A DNA stretch of 64,000 nucleotides from Roseomonas sp. (GCA_020249285.1 JADCFX010000008.1:1-64000), one strand, 5' to 3'. Positions 17,069 through 26,547 are shown, counted from the first letter of the stretch. The notes: generated by a model not told the origin, from the letters alone. A program made the numbers and translations.

Positions 17069-18079
17069 ATGATGCAAAGCCCCTTTGTGCAATTGGCGGA
17101 AATCCATCGCGGCCCGGCGGTGGAGAGCATCCATCACGGCATCGCCGTGGTGATGGACAGCAACGGGCGCCAGGTGCTGGCGATGGGTGATCCTGCCTTC
17201 GTCACCTTTCCGCGATCCTCACTGAAGCCTTATCAAGCCGTCGCGCTGGTCGAAACCGGTGCGGCGGATGCTTTGGGGCTCAGTGAAGAGCACCTCGCGC
17301 TTTCCTGCGCATCCCATAGTGCCGAGGATTTTCAGGTGACGCTGGTGCGCGATTGGCTTTCGCGCATGGGGCTCTCTGAATCGGCGCTGGTCTGCGGGCC
17401 GGATATGCCGCGCGCGGCGACGGATCAGGCGAAGATTTATCGTGCGGGTGGTGATCCTTCGCGCATTTATCACAATTGTTCTGGCAAGCATTGCGGGTTC
17501 TTGAGTGTGGCGCAGAAGCTTGGCGCGCCAGTCGTGGGATATGGTGATCCCGCGCATCCGACGCAGCTTCTTTATCTCGAAATCCTGTCGGAATTGCTGG
17601 GTAGTGATGCAGGGCGTTTGCAAGCTGGCGTTGATGGCTGTGGCTTGCCGGCGCTGGCGCTTTCCATGGAAGCCATGGCGCAGGCAGCCGCGCGCTGGGC
17701 GGCGCGCAAAGTCGCAAGCCCTGCGCGGCGCACAGCCATTGAAAGATTGCAGGCCGCCATTGCGAAGTATCCCGATCATCTTTCCGGCCTGGATCAGGCG
17801 ACCAGCCGTATTGTGCGGGCCACAAATGGCCGTGTGCTGCTGAAAGGCGGCGCGGAAGGTTTTGTGGTGGGCTTCGTGCCGGATCAGGGCTTGGGGATTG
17901 CGGTGAAACTCGCCGATGGCGCATCCCGCGCGAAGATGGGGGTTTTTGTCGCCATATTGGGTCGGCTCGGCTTGCTGGATGCTGCGGCAACCGCAGCGCT
18001 GGTGGATGCGGTTGAAGGCGATATCGCTGACAGCAATGGCAAGCCCGTTGGCCGCATTGCCGTGACACTGCCGGCGTAA
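17069..18079 (+). CDS. L-asparaginase, rhizobial ReAV-like (class 3) type
   Basis: A 336-aa amidohydrolase of the thermolabile asparaginase II group. Residues known from ReAV are all in place: the Ser50/Lys53 pair in FPRSSLKPYQ, the Ser in CASHSAE, the metal-site Cys and Lys in NCSGKHCGF and the second Cys in DGCGLP. It hydrolyses asparagine to aspartate and ammonia, or a related amide. Start is ATG 17069 or 17072. The stop overlaps the next start (TAATG), and it is bracketed by catabolic enzymes, so the natural substrate may be a compound other than asparagine. Confidence 0.88.
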   Translation: MMQSPFVQLAEIHRGPAVESIHHGIAVVMDSNGRQVLAMGDPAFVTFPRSSLKPYQAVALVETGAADALGLSEEHLALSCASHSAEDFQVTLVRDWLSRMGLSESALVCGPDMPRAATDQAKIYRAGGDPSRIYHNCSGKHCGFLSVAQKLGAPVVGYGDPAHPTQLLYLEILSELLGSDAGRLQAGVDGCGLPALALSMEAMAQAAARWAARKVASPARRTAIERLQAAIAKYPDHLSGLDQATSRIVRATNGRVLLKGGAEGFVVGFVPDQGLGIAVKLADGASRAKMGVFVAILGRLGLLDAAATAALVDAVEGDIADSNGKPVGRIAVTLPA

Positions 18080-19308
18080 TGGTAGCACCGATGCATGTGC
18101 TGATCGGGGGCGGTGGTGTTGGGGGGCTGGCGCTCGCGCTGATGCTGCATCAGCGCGGCATTGGCTGCACGGTGCTTGAAGCCGCGCCAGAATTGAAGCC
18201 ACTGGGTGTGGGCATCAATACGCTGCCGCACGCCATCCGCGAATTGGCCGCGCTTGATCTGATGCCGGCGCTGGATGCGGTTGCCATTCGCACACGCGAA
18301 TTGCGCTATTTGAATCGCTTCGGCCAGGAAATCTGGCAGGAACCGCGCGGTGTTTGGGCGGGGCATGAGGTGCCGCAATTTTCCATTCATCGCGGTCATT
18401 TGCACCAGGTGCTGTGGCAGGCAGCGGAAGCGCGCTTGCCGATAGGCGCTTTGCTGCGCAATGCGCGGCTGCAGGGCTTCACGCAGGATGCTGGAGGCAT
18501 CACTGCGCATCTGGCGGATGGGCGCAGCCTTTCCGGTGATGTGCTGATCGGCGCTGATGGCATTCATTCCATCATTCGCGCGGCGCTGCATCCGGATGAT
18601 GGCGGCATTCGCTGGAATGGCATTCAGATGTGGCGCGGCGCGGTCGAATGGCCTGCCTTTGAAGGCGGCGATACCATGATTGTCGCCGGCGATATGAAAG
18701 AAAAGCTGGTGCTTTACCCGATCGGCGCCGGTGCTTCCGCCGCAACGCGGCTGACGAATTGGGTGGTTTGTGCGCAGATTGGTGACGCCAGCAAACCACC
18801 GCCGCGGCGGGAAGATTGGTCTCGCCCCGGCCAGCTTGATGAAGTGCTGGCGCATGTCGCGCGGTTTCGTATTCCCTTTCTGGATGTCGCTGCATTGGTG
18901 CGCGCCACGCCAGAATTTTGGGAATACCCGATGTGTGACCGTGACCCGCTACCCTTCTGGACGCTGGGCCGCGTGACGCTGATGGGTGATGCTGCGCATC
19001 CCATGTATCCAGTCGGATCAAATGGCGCATCGCAAGCGGTGCTTGATGCCAGGTGCCTTGCCGATTTGCTGGCGTCTCACCCGCCGGAAGCCGCACTTAC
19101 TGCCTATGCCGCTGAGCGCCTGCCAAAGACCGCCGAGATTGTGCGTGCCAATCGCAACGGCGGGCCGGAACGCGTGGTGGATGAAGTCAGCGCGCGCGCG
19201 CCAGATGGTTTTGCGCGGCTTGAAGATGTGATTTCGCGCGAAGAACTCGCCGCCATTGCCGGTGGCTATGCGCAAATGGCCGGATTTGCAGCAGGAAAAC
19301 GCGCATGA
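18079..19308 (+). CDS. FAD-dependent monooxygenase (UbiH/PHBH family)
   Basis: A 409-aa flavoprotein. The N-terminal dinucleotide site is VLIGGGGVGGLALALML and the second FAD motif is LMGDAAHPMYPVGSNGASQA; the DG element is VLIGADGIHSII. This fits a class A aromatic hydroxylase or a related flavin-dependent oxidoreductase. The substrate is not evident. It starts in the asparaginase stop and its own stop is overlapped by the hydratase gene, so the three are one transcription unit. Confidence 0.88.
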   Translation: MVAPMHVLIGGGGVGGLALALMLHQRGIGCTVLEAAPELKPLGVGINTLPHAIRELAALDLMPALDAVAIRTRELRYLNRFGQEIWQEPRGVWAGHEVPQFSIHRGHLHQVLWQAAEARLPIGALLRNARLQGFTQDAGGITAHLADGRSLSGDVLIGADGIHSIIRAALHPDDGGIRWNGIQMWRGAVEWPAFEGGDTMIVAGDMKEKLVLYPIGAGASAATRLTNWVVCAQIGDASKPPPRREDWSRPGQLDEVLAHVARFRIPFLDVAALVRATPEFWEYPMCDRDPLPFWTLGRVTLMGDAAHPMYPVGSNGASQAVLDARCLADLLASHPPEAALTAYAAERLPKTAEIVRANRNGGPERVVDEVSARAPDGFARLEDVISREELAAIAGGYAQMAGFAAGKRA

Positions 19309-20087
19309 GTGGAAAATTTAATGTTGTTGTGGATGCACGCGGTGTGGCGCGGCTGACGGTCGCGCATACTGCCAAGCTGAATACGCTGAACCCAGCGCTA
19401 TTGGATGAAGCGATTGCGGCGTTGCGCGAACTGGCAAATCACCCTGGCTTGCGCGCGGCGGTACTGACCGGCGAAGGCGAACGCGCCTTTATCGGCGGTG
19501 CTGATATTGGCGCCATGGCGGCTTTGGAAACGCCGGCAGAAGCTGAAGCCTTCATCCGCCGCGTGCATGGCATTTGCGCTGCCATTCGCGACCTGCCCGT
19601 GCCGGTGATTGCACGCATCAATGGCTGGTGCTTGGGCGCCGGGCTGGAAGTGGCGGCGGCTTGCGATATGCGTATTGCGGTGCGGGATGCGAAATTCGGC
19701 ATGCCGGAAGTGCGCGTTGGCATTCCTTCCGTGGTGGAAGCAGCCTTATTGCCGGGCTTGATAGGCTGGGGTCGCACCAGGCGTTTGCTGTTGCTGGCCG
19801 AGACAATCTCTGCCGCTGATGCGCTTGCCTGGGGGTTGCTGGAAGAAGTCGCGCATCGTGAGCGGATTGATGCACGCGTCGAAGCCTGGATCGGCAATCT
19901 GCTGGCTGCGGGGCCAGAGGCGCTTCGCGCGCAGAAGGCACTGATCCGGCAATGGGAAGATCGCCCGATCAGCGAGGCTATCGCCGCCGGCATCACCGCC
20001 TTCGCCGCATCTTGGAACGGGGATGAACCCAAGCGCATGATGCGCGCCTTTCTGGAAGAACAGAAGGCGCGCAAGAAGAAGCGCTGA
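19305..20087 (+). CDS. Enoyl-CoA hydratase/isomerase family protein
   Basis: A 260-aa crotonase-fold protein. The oxyanion hole loops AFIGGADIGAM and GWCLGAGLEVAAACD are clear, and a catalytic-type glutamate lies in FGMPEVRVGIPS. The lysine-rich C-terminal tail is typical. Exact reaction (hydration, isomerisation or C-C cleavage) cannot be told. The ATGA overlap with the monooxygenase gene ties it to that pathway. It converges with the cupin gene of the ABC transporter operon. Confidence 0.88.
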   Translation: MSGKFNVVVDARGVARLTVAHTAKLNTLNPALLDEAIAALRELANHPGLRAAVLTGEGERAFIGGADIGAMAALETPAEAEAFIRRVHGICAAIRDLPVPVIARINGWCLGAGLEVAAACDMRIAVRDAKFGMPEVRVGIPSVVEAALLPGLIGWGRTRRLLLLAETISAADALAWGLLEEVAHRERIDARVEAWIGNLLAAGPEALRAQKALIRQWEDRPISEAIAAGITAFAASWNGDEPKRMMRAFLEEQKARKKKR

Positions 20088-20089
20088 AT

Positions 20090-20530
20090 TCAGCCCGGCG
20101 GGGGCAGGAAATTCACCTCATGCTCCGCCGCAATACGCACCACCTCGCCCGGGTCAGGCACGTTATGAATGCGGGTAAACAGCGTGTAGAGCCCTCGCGC
20201 GGGGCTCACCCAAAATAGTGCGCGCACGGGTGCTTCGGTTTTGTTGAAGATGCCATGCGCAATGCCCATCGGCAGGCGGATCAAATCGCCCGCCTTGGCG
20301 GTAGCGGCCTGGCCATCCAGGAAAAGATCAAACTGGCCTTCCAGCACGCGGATAAATTCATCCTGATTCGTGTGGATATGCGGCGGCACAAAGGTGCCGG
20401 GCGGGAAGAGTGTATCGAAAGCAAAACAGCTTTCACTATGCGCCACGGGTTTGTATGTCTGGCCCAGGATGGACCATACAACGCCGCCAGTGCCCTCCCC
20501 GGCTGGGGTCACGCCTGCTGTCATGCTCAT
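20090..20530 (-). CDS. Cupin domain protein, last gene of the ABC operon
   Basis: A 146-aa single cupin with the metal-binding motif VPPHIHTNQDEFIRVLEG and the second motif PMGIAHGIFN. ATG 20530 has GGGAGA upstream. It follows livF by 18 bases on the same strand, so it is probably co-expressed with the importer and may process or sense its substrate (inference). Confidence 0.85.
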   Translation of the reverse strand: MSMTAGVTPAGEGTGGVVWSILGQTYKPVAHSESCFAFDTLFPPGTFVPPHIHTNQDEFIRVLEGQFDLFLDGQAATAKAGDLIRLPMGIAHGIFNKTEAPVRALFWVSPARGLYTLFTRIHNVPDPGEVVRIAAEHEVNFLPPPG

Positions 20531-20548
20531 TTCTGCAATCTCCCATTT

Positions 20549-21250
20549 CTACACATGCAAGTAAGTGTCGCGGATATTCGGTGCGGCGGCCAGTGCCGCG
20601 CTATCGCCCTGCCAGACGACGCGGCCTTTTTCGATCACCACATGCCAATCGGCCAAACGCATCACGGCGGCTAGGTTTTTGTCAATCAACAATATCGCCT
20701 GGCCTTCGGCGCGCAGCCTCGCCATCACCTGCCAGATTTCTGCGCGGATGAGCGGTGCCAGGCCCTCAGTCGCCTCATCCAGCACCAGCAAGCGCGGATT
20801 GGTCATCAGCGCGCGACCAATCGCGAGCATTTGCTGCTCGCCGCCCGAAAGCTTGGCGCCGGATTGGCGGCGCCGTTCCGCAAGGCGTGGAAAAAGCGCA
20901 AAAATCGCCGGCAAATCCCAACGCGGCGCACCGCCCGCGCGATTGGCCGCGGTGGCGACAAGATTTTCTTCAACACTCAACGTCGGGAAAATCTGCCGCC
21001 CTTCCGGCACCAGGCCAATGCCGCGCTGCGCGATGCGATAGGGCGGGTCGCCGGTAATCTCCTGCCCATCAAAGCGAATATGCCCAGCGCTTGGGCGGAT
21101 CAGGCCCATAATGGCGCGCACCGTGGTGGTCTTGCCCATGCCATTGCGGCCAAGCAGTGTCACCACCTGCGCCGCACCCACACCAAAGCCGATACCGTTC
21201 AGTATTTGGCTTTCGCCATACCCGGCGACCACGCCTTCAAGCGTCAGCAT
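20549..21250 (-). CDS. livF: Branched-chain-type ABC transporter ATPase LivF
   Basis: A 233-aa ATPase. Walker A is GRNGMGKTT, signature LSGGEQQM, Walker B RLLVLDEATEGLAP. It is the second nucleotide-binding subunit of a HAAT-type importer and has the length and EATEGL motif typical of LivF. Its start overlaps the livG stop. The transported compound may be an amino acid, amide or aromatic acid; the family symbol is not proof of leucine transport. Confidence 0.93.
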   Translation of the reverse strand: MLTLEGVVAGYGESQILNGIGFGVGAAQVVTLLGRNGMGKTTTVRAIMGLIRPSAGHIRFDGQEITGDPPYRIAQRGIGLVPEGRQIFPTLSVEENLVATAANRAGGAPRWDLPAIFALFPRLAERRRQSGAKLSGGEQQMLAIGRALMTNPRLLVLDEATEGLAPLIRAEIWQVMARLRAEGQAILLIDKNLAAVMRLADWHVVIEKGRVVWQGDSAALAAAPNIRDTYLHV

Positions 21251-22002
21251 GGCAGTTCTTCTTCGCCAAGATAGGCGGCGCGCACTTCGGCACTGGCACG
21301 AATTTCGGCGGTGCTGCCACTCGCGATGATACGCCCTTCGGCAAGAACCGAAATCCGATCTGCCAGCGCAAACACTGCCTGCATGTCATGTTCCACCAGC
21401 AAGATCGCGTAGCGCGCTTTGAGCCGCCGCAGCAGGGCGATTAGCCTTTCAGTCTCCTCCGGCCCCGCCCCAGCCAGCGGTTCATCAAGCAGCAGCAAGC
21501 GTGGTTGGGTGGCGAGTGCGATGGCAATTTCCAACGCGCGCTTTTCGCCATGGCTTAGCGCACCCGCAATGATCCCCGCGCGATCTGCCAACCCCACCTC
21601 AGCCAAGGCATCGCGCGCGGCTTCATTCAGCGCTTGTTCCGAAGCGGCGGCGCGAAAGAAACGGAAGGAAGAACCGCTTCTCGCCTGCGCGGCCAAAGCG
21701 ACATTCTCCAACACCGAAAAGCCGGCGATGATGCTGGTGATCTGAAAACTGCGCGCCAGGCCCGCATGCACACGGCGCGGCAGGGACAACCGCGTTACAT
21801 CCGCCCCAGCGAAAACAACGCGCCCCGCATCAGGTGTGACGGTGCCGGTGACCTGATGGATCAGCGTGGTTTTGCCAGCGCCATTGGGGCCGATCAGCGC
21901 GTGGATTTCGCCAGGCTGCACGTCCAGGCTGACATCATTCGTCACCACAAGCCCACCGTAATGCTTGCGCAAGCCCTGGACGCTGAGCAGTGCTTCAGCC
22001 AC
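21244..22002 (-). CDS. livG: Branched-chain-type ABC transporter ATPase LivG
   Basis: About 252 aa. Walker A GPNGAGKTT, then ARSFQITSI (Q-loop), signature LSHGEKRALEIA and Walker B RLLLLDEPLAG. I start at GTG 22002, which overlaps the livM stop in the manner of the rest of this operon; TTG 22023 is possible. The first NBD of the importer. Confidence 0.92.
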   Translation of the reverse strand: MAEALLSVQGLRKHYGGLVVTNDVSLDVQPGEIHALIGPNGAGKTTLIHQVTGTVTPDAGRVVFAGADVTRLSLPRRVHAGLARSFQITSIIAGFSVLENVALAAQARSGSSFRFFRAAASEQALNEAARDALAEVGLADRAGIIAGALSHGEKRALEIAIALATQPRLLLLDEPLAGAGPEETERLIALLRRLKARYAILLVEHDMQAVFALADRISVLAEGRIIASGSTAEIRASAEVRAAYLGEEELPC

Positions 22003-22930
22003 GGCGCGCGCCCAGAAAACCAATCAGCCCGCCACGCATGAACAGCACCGCGAGTATCAGCAGCGGGCCGAAGATCATCTTCCAATGCGTGGTCAGGCTG
22101 GGTAGCCAGGTTTCCAGCAGCACGAAAAGTACCGCGCCAAGGATGGCTCCGGAAAGCCGGCCAAGCCCGCCCAGGATAACCATGAAAATCAACTCACCGG
22201 AACGCTGCCAGCTCATATAGGCGGGGGCGACGAATTCTGTCGCATTGGCAAACAGCACCCCCGCCAGCCCCGCCAGCATGCCCGCAATGACATAGGCCAA
22301 AAGCCGGAAGGGATAGGGTGCGAAGCCCACCGCTTGCGCGCGTAGCGGATTTTCCCGCGCCGCGCGCAACACGCGCCCAAAGCGGGACGCCAGCAGCATG
22401 GCGCAAAGCCCCCAGCAGAACACCAGAAAACCGAGGCACAGGTAATGAAAGAAAAGCCGGTTTTCCATCAGCCGCGTGCCGAAGATCTCGGTCCGGTCAT
22501 ACAGCGTATAGCCATCATCACCGCCATAGGCCGCGAGTGATGACGCGGTGAAAAACGCCATCTGCCCGAAAGCCAGCGTGATCATGATGAAATTCACGCC
22601 TTCGGTGCGGATGGCAATCGCGCCCGTCAGCAGCGAAAACAACGCGGCAGCAGCCATCGCGACAGGCAGTACAATGGTGATATCGGTCAGCCGATGCGCA
22701 TCCAGAATGGCAACGGCATAAGCGCCAACACCCATCGCCGCCGCATGCCCAAGGCTGGCAAGACCCGCGCCGCCCACCAGGAAGGAAAGCGAAACCGCGG
22801 CCGCGGCCAAAATCATGATGCGCGCAAATAGCGTCAGGTAATGATTGGCGCCGAACCCAATGAAAGGCGCCAGCGCCAATGCGGCCAGCACCAGCAGCGT
22901 CAGCGCCACATCAAGCCGCAAGCGCGGCAT
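21995..22930 (-). CDS. livM: Branched-chain-type ABC transporter permease LivM
   Basis: A 311-aa inner-membrane permease with about nine hydrophobic segments. The loop with VGFAPYPFRLLAYVIAG (EAA-like contact to the ATPase) and ILGGLGRLSGAILGA are typical LivM features. ATG 22930 is preceded by GGAGG. One base separates it from the livH stop. Confidence 0.93.
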   Translation of the reverse strand: MPRLRLDVALTLLVLAALALAPFIGFGANHYLTLFARIMILAAAAVSLSFLVGGAGLASLGHAAAMGVGAYAVAILDAHRLTDITIVLPVAMAAAALFSLLTGAIAIRTEGVNFIMITLAFGQMAFFTASSLAAYGGDDGYTLYDRTEIFGTRLMENRLFFHYLCLGFLVFCWGLCAMLLASRFGRVLRAARENPLRAQAVGFAPYPFRLLAYVIAGMLAGLAGVLFANATEFVAPAYMSWQRSGELIFMVILGGLGRLSGAILGAVLFVLLETWLPSLTTHWKMIFGPLLILAVLFMRGGLIGFLGARRG

Positions 22931-22931
22931 G

Positions 22932-23855
22932 CTAACCTCCCCTGGCCGGGAAAAGCCCGCGCGGGCGGAAGGCGAGGATCGCCGCCATCGCGATATAGAC
23001 CAGCATGGAAGCCAGCGCCGCGCCGGTTTGCCGTGCGGCAGATGGGTCCAGAAACAGCCGCATCAAATCTGGCATCAGCGATTTGCCGAGCGTATCCGTC
23101 AGCCCCACGATCAGCGCCGCGATAAAGGCGCCGCGAATGGAACCGATGCCGCCAATCACAATCACAACAAAAGCAAGGATCAGCACATGATCCCCCATGC
23201 CTGGCTCGACCGAAAATATCGGCCCGGCCAGCACACCGGCGAAACCGGCCAGCATGGCGCCAAAGGCGAACACCAACATAAACAGGCGGCGAATATCCAC
23301 GCCTAGCGCTGAGACCATCGGCGCATTGGTCGCCCCCGCGCGCACCAACATGCCAAGGCGCGTGCGTTCCACCAAAAACCAAAGGCCAAGTGCCGTGGCG
23401 ATGCCGGCGACAAGCACGGCGATGCGATAGAGTGGATATTGCAGCCCCGGCATCAACACCACGCCGCCTTCAAGCAAAGCAGGCACGGGCACTTGCAGCG
23501 GCGCCGCGCCCCAAATCGCTTTCATCGCCTGATTGAGGAACAGGATAACGCCAAAGGTTGCCAGCACTTGCGACAGATGATCGCGATCATAGAGGTGCCG
23601 AAACACCAACACTTCCAGCAGCAAACCAAATAGCAGCGCTGCCGGTAGCGCCAATAAAAGCCCAAGCCAGAAGGACCCTGTCGCTGCCGCCAAGGCAGCG
23701 CCCAGATAGGCCCCCAGCATATACTGCACGCCATGGGCCAGGTTGATGAAATCCATCACGCCGAACACCAGCGTGAGGCCCGCCGCCACCAGGAAAAGCA
23801 GAATGCCAAGCTGCAGGCCATTCAAGGCCTGCACCAGGAAAAGACCAGTACTCAC
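22932..23855 (-). CDS. livH: Branched-chain-type ABC transporter permease LivH
   Basis: A 307-aa permease with about eight membrane segments and the family motif MVRAGATNAPMVSALGVDI, followed by VIVIGGIGSIRGAF. Start is GTG 23855, 23 bases after the binding-protein gene. Works with LivM as the membrane channel. Confidence 0.93.
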   Translation of the reverse strand: MSTGLFLVQALNGLQLGILLFLVAAGLTLVFGVMDFINLAHGVQYMLGAYLGAALAAATGSFWLGLLLALPAALLFGLLLEVLVFRHLYDRDHLSQVLATFGVILFLNQAMKAIWGAAPLQVPVPALLEGGVVLMPGLQYPLYRIAVLVAGIATALGLWFLVERTRLGMLVRAGATNAPMVSALGVDIRRLFMLVFAFGAMLAGFAGVLAGPIFSVEPGMGDHVLILAFVVIVIGGIGSIRGAFIAALIVGLTDTLGKSLMPDLMRLFLDPSAARQTGAALASMLVYIAMAAILAFRPRGLFPARGG

Positions 23856-23877
23856 CTTCGCGGATCAGGCGCAAAAT

Positions 23878-25059
23878 TTAGCGCATGCGGCATTCGGCGG
23901 CCCAGGGGTCCACGTTGTTTTCCAGCACCTTGCGCACCGTTTCGGTCTGGAACTTACCATCGGGGCGCTTGGCGACATTAAGCAGCCAGAAATCCTGCAC
24001 CGGGTAATGGTTCACGCCGAATTTGAAATTGCCGCGCACGGAAGTGAAATCCGCGGCACGCAAGCCAGCGCGGATCGCATCCTTATCGGCCAACCTGCCA
24101 CCCGCGCGGCGAATGGCTGAATCGAGCAGCATCGTGCTGTCATAAGCCTGCGCGGCATAGCTGGCTGGCACGTAATTGAAGGCCGCTTCGAAATCAGTCA
24201 CGAAACGGCGATTGGCTGCATTGTCCATATTCGGCGCCCAAGTAGCAGCAGAGAAAAAGCCCACTGCCGCATCCCCCTGTGCGGGCAATGTCGCCTCATC
24301 CACCGTGAAGGTGGACAGGAACGGGATATGCGCGAGCCCCGCCTGGCGATATTGCCGCACCAAATTCACACCAAGCCCACCCGGCATGAAGGTGAAAATC
24401 GCATCCGGCTTCGCGGCGGCGATCTTCGCGAGCTCAGCGGCAAAATCAAGCTGCGTGAGCGGTACATAAACCTCATCCACCACTTCGCCCTTGAAGCGGG
24501 ATTTGAAGCCGGCCACGGCATCGCGCCCGGCCTGGTAATTCGGCACCAGCACGAAAACGCGCTTATAGCCCTGGTCTTCGCAGACTTGGCCGATCACGGA
24601 ATGCACCTGATCATTATTGTAGGATGTCGTGAAGAAGAAGGGATTGCAGCCGCGCCCGGCAAAGGTGGAAGGCCCGGCATTGGTGCTGATCAGGAAGGTA
24701 TTGGCTTCCGTCACCGGGCGGATGATGGCTTGCAGGATGTTTGAAAAAACAACGCCCACAATGAAATCGCAGCGGTCGCGTTCAAGCGCTGTGCGCACCT
24801 TGGTCACCGCCACATCGGGGCGCAATTCATCATCAATCATCACGGTCTCAGCGGTCAGCCCGCCCAGCCGGCCATTCAGATGCCGAAGCCCCATCAGGTA
24901 GCCGTCGCGCAATTGCGTACCAAGTGCCGCCTGCGGGCCGGTTTGCACGGCAACCAGGCCGATCTTCACCCCGCCCGCGGGTTGCGCATGCAGAATGGCG
25001 GGCGCTGCCAGCAGCCCCAAGGCGCCGCCCATGGCGGTACGACGTGAAAAAGAGCTCAT
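23878..25059 (-). CDS. Periplasmic substrate-binding protein of the ABC importer
   Basis: A 393-aa type I periplasmic binding protein. The leader has a twin-arginine-like SRRTAMGGALGLLAAPAILHAQ stretch (split here as SRRTAMGGALG then LLAAPAILHA), so export may use Tat or Sec. The mature part has two Rossmann-like lobes; GCNPFFFTTSYNNDQ marks the hinge ligand region. ATG 25059 has GGGGAGG upstream. First gene of the importer operon. The ligand cannot be predicted; relatives bind amino acids, amides and aromatic acids. Confidence 0.9.
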   Translation of the reverse strand: MSSFSRRTAMGGALGLLAAPAILHAQPAGGVKIGLVAVQTGPQAALGTQLRDGYLMGLRHLNGRLGGLTAETVMIDDELRPDVAVTKVRTALERDRCDFIVGVVFSNILQAIIRPVTEANTFLISTNAGPSTFAGRGCNPFFFTTSYNNDQVHSVIGQVCEDQGYKRVFVLVPNYQAGRDAVAGFKSRFKGEVVDEVYVPLTQLDFAAELAKIAAAKPDAIFTFMPGGLGVNLVRQYRQAGLAHIPFLSTFTVDEATLPAQGDAAVGFFSAATWAPNMDNAANRRFVTDFEAAFNYVPASYAAQAYDSTMLLDSAIRRAGGRLADKDAIRAGLRAADFTSVRGNFKFGVNHYPVQDFWLLNVAKRPDGKFQTETVRKVLENNVDPWAAECRMR

Positions 25060-25094
25060 TGTTAAGCCTCCCCGGTTGAAATGCCTCGAGTGCC

Positions 25095-25928
25095 TTACTG
25101 CGCGAAGCCCGGGCGCAAGGCAAGGCGGCGCGCCATATTGCCAGCACGAATCATCAAGGGATGGGCCGGGTCCGTGAAGGGGTCCAGCACGGTGAAGTGA
25201 TTGGCGTCGGGTAGGGCTTCAAAACTGCCGCCCCAATGGGTCGCGAAATCGCAGCTTTGGCGGATGAATTCATCGCTTTCAGCCCCGCCGACGACAACGT
25301 GCAGCCCCTCAAAAGCCGGCGGCGGCAGCAGGCGCGGCGATAGGGTGGCAATATCAGCCTCCGTCAGGCGGAGCGCGGTCGCGATGCTGGTGCCCGTCAG
25401 CGGCCCCAGCTCAAAAACGCCTGAAACGGGCAAGGCCGCCCCCACCATCCCCACCGGCAGCCCGGGATGAAAGGCGGGCCAATCCGTCGCCAGCAACAAC
25501 GCGGCCAGTTGCCCACCCGCGGAATGCCCGGCGGCCAGCAGCCGCCCGCCCCGGCTCCGATGCAAAAACGCTACCGCCCGGCGCATTTGTTCGGCGATCT
25601 CGCCCAAGGTCACAGCCGGGCAGAGGTCATAGGATGGCACCGCCACCGCCACCCCCTGGCCGAGCAAGCCCCGCGCGCAGTGGCTGACAAAGGACCGATC
25701 AAGCGCCTGCCAATAGCCGCCATGGATGAAAAGCGCGGTGGGCGCGGCCTCAGCATTGGGGGGCAGGAACAGGTCCAGCTTCTCTCGTTCTCCCGCGCCA
25801 TAGGCCAGGTTCAACTCCGCCCGCACCCCGCTTTCGCGGAAGGCAGCGGCATCCCGCGCCCAACCGGCGATGATTTCGGCGCTTTCGGGCACGCGGGCCC
25901 GATTATTGTATTCCCGTTCGGCATCCAT
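25095..25928 (-). CDS. Alpha/beta hydrolase, kynurenine-formamidase-like
   Basis: About 277 aa. The oxyanion motif is FIHGGYWQALD and the nucleophile elbow GHSAGGQL; the last His lies in DANHFTVLDPF. HGGYW with this spacing is typical of the arylformamidase/carboxylesterase subgroup. Start ATG 25928 was chosen because upstream in-frame sequence runs over the divergent deoxyribosyltransferase gene. It sits 35 bases after the start of the importer operon, on the same strand, and so may precede it in one transcript. Confidence 0.85.
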   Translation of the reverse strand: MDAEREYNNRARVPESAEIIAGWARDAAAFRESGVRAELNLAYGAGEREKLDLFLPPNAEAAPTALFIHGGYWQALDRSFVSHCARGLLGQGVAVAVPSYDLCPAVTLGEIAEQMRRAVAFLHRSRGGRLLAAGHSAGGQLAALLLATDWPAFHPGLPVGMVGAALPVSGVFELGPLTGTSIATALRLTEADIATLSPRLLPPPAFEGLHVVVGGAESDEFIRQSCDFATHWGGSFEALPDANHFTVLDPFTDPAHPLMIRAGNMARRLALRPGFAQ

Positions 25929-25973
25929 GCGCCTATCTGCGCATAGGAAAGCCATGACAGGCAAGGCGGGGCG

Positions 25974-26534
25974 ATGCGGGTTTATTTGGCGGGACCGGAG
26001 GTGTTTCTGGCTGACCGAGACGCCATAGCGGCGGAAAAAAAGGCCATTTGCGCGGAGCACGGGCTGATTGGCGTTTTCCCGACCGACCCCGCGCCGGGCG
26101 CGCCCCAAGCCGCAACCGATTGGATGCGGATTTACCTGGGCAATGAGGCGCATATCCATGGCTGCGATGCGCTGATTGCGAATCTGACACCGTTTCGCGG
26201 TGCCTCCGCCGATCTCGGTACGGCTTATGAGCTTGGCTTCATGCGTGCGCTGGGCCGCCCGGTGTTGGGTTACAGTAATGCGCCGGGGAATTTCACCATG
26301 CGCAGCCTTGCGCAGTTGCAGGGCAAGGTGCATCGGCGCGCCAATGGCGCCTGGGAAGATGCCGATGGCATGGAGGTTGAGGATTTCGGCCTGACCGATA
26401 ACCTCATGCTGGATGGCGGCATCGCTGCGGCGGGTGGCGTTTTTGTGCTGAACCCGGTGGAAGAAGCGGCGCGCTGGCGCGACCTACACGGCTTTGCGCG
26501 CTGTGCCGCGCATCTGGTGGGGATGAAGCGCTAG
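25974..26534 (+). CDS. Nucleoside 2-deoxyribosyltransferase family protein
   Basis: A 186-aa protein with the family N-terminus VYLAGPEVFL, the middle motif HGCDALIANLTPFRG and the catalytic-type glutamate in LGTAYELGFMRA. It moves deoxyribose between bases or hydrolyses a nucleotide N-glycosidic bond. ATG 25974; divergent from the hydrolase with a 45-base gap. It is convergent with cydC. Confidence 0.9.
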   Translation: MRVYLAGPEVFLADRDAIAAEKKAICAEHGLIGVFPTDPAPGAPQAATDWMRIYLGNEAHIHGCDALIANLTPFRGASADLGTAYELGFMRALGRPVLGYSNAPGNFTMRSLAQLQGKVHRRANGAWEDADGMEVEDFGLTDNLMLDGGIAAAGGVFVLNPVEEAARWRDLHGFARCAAHLVGMKR

Positions 26535-26547
26535 CGCCTGGCCCGCT

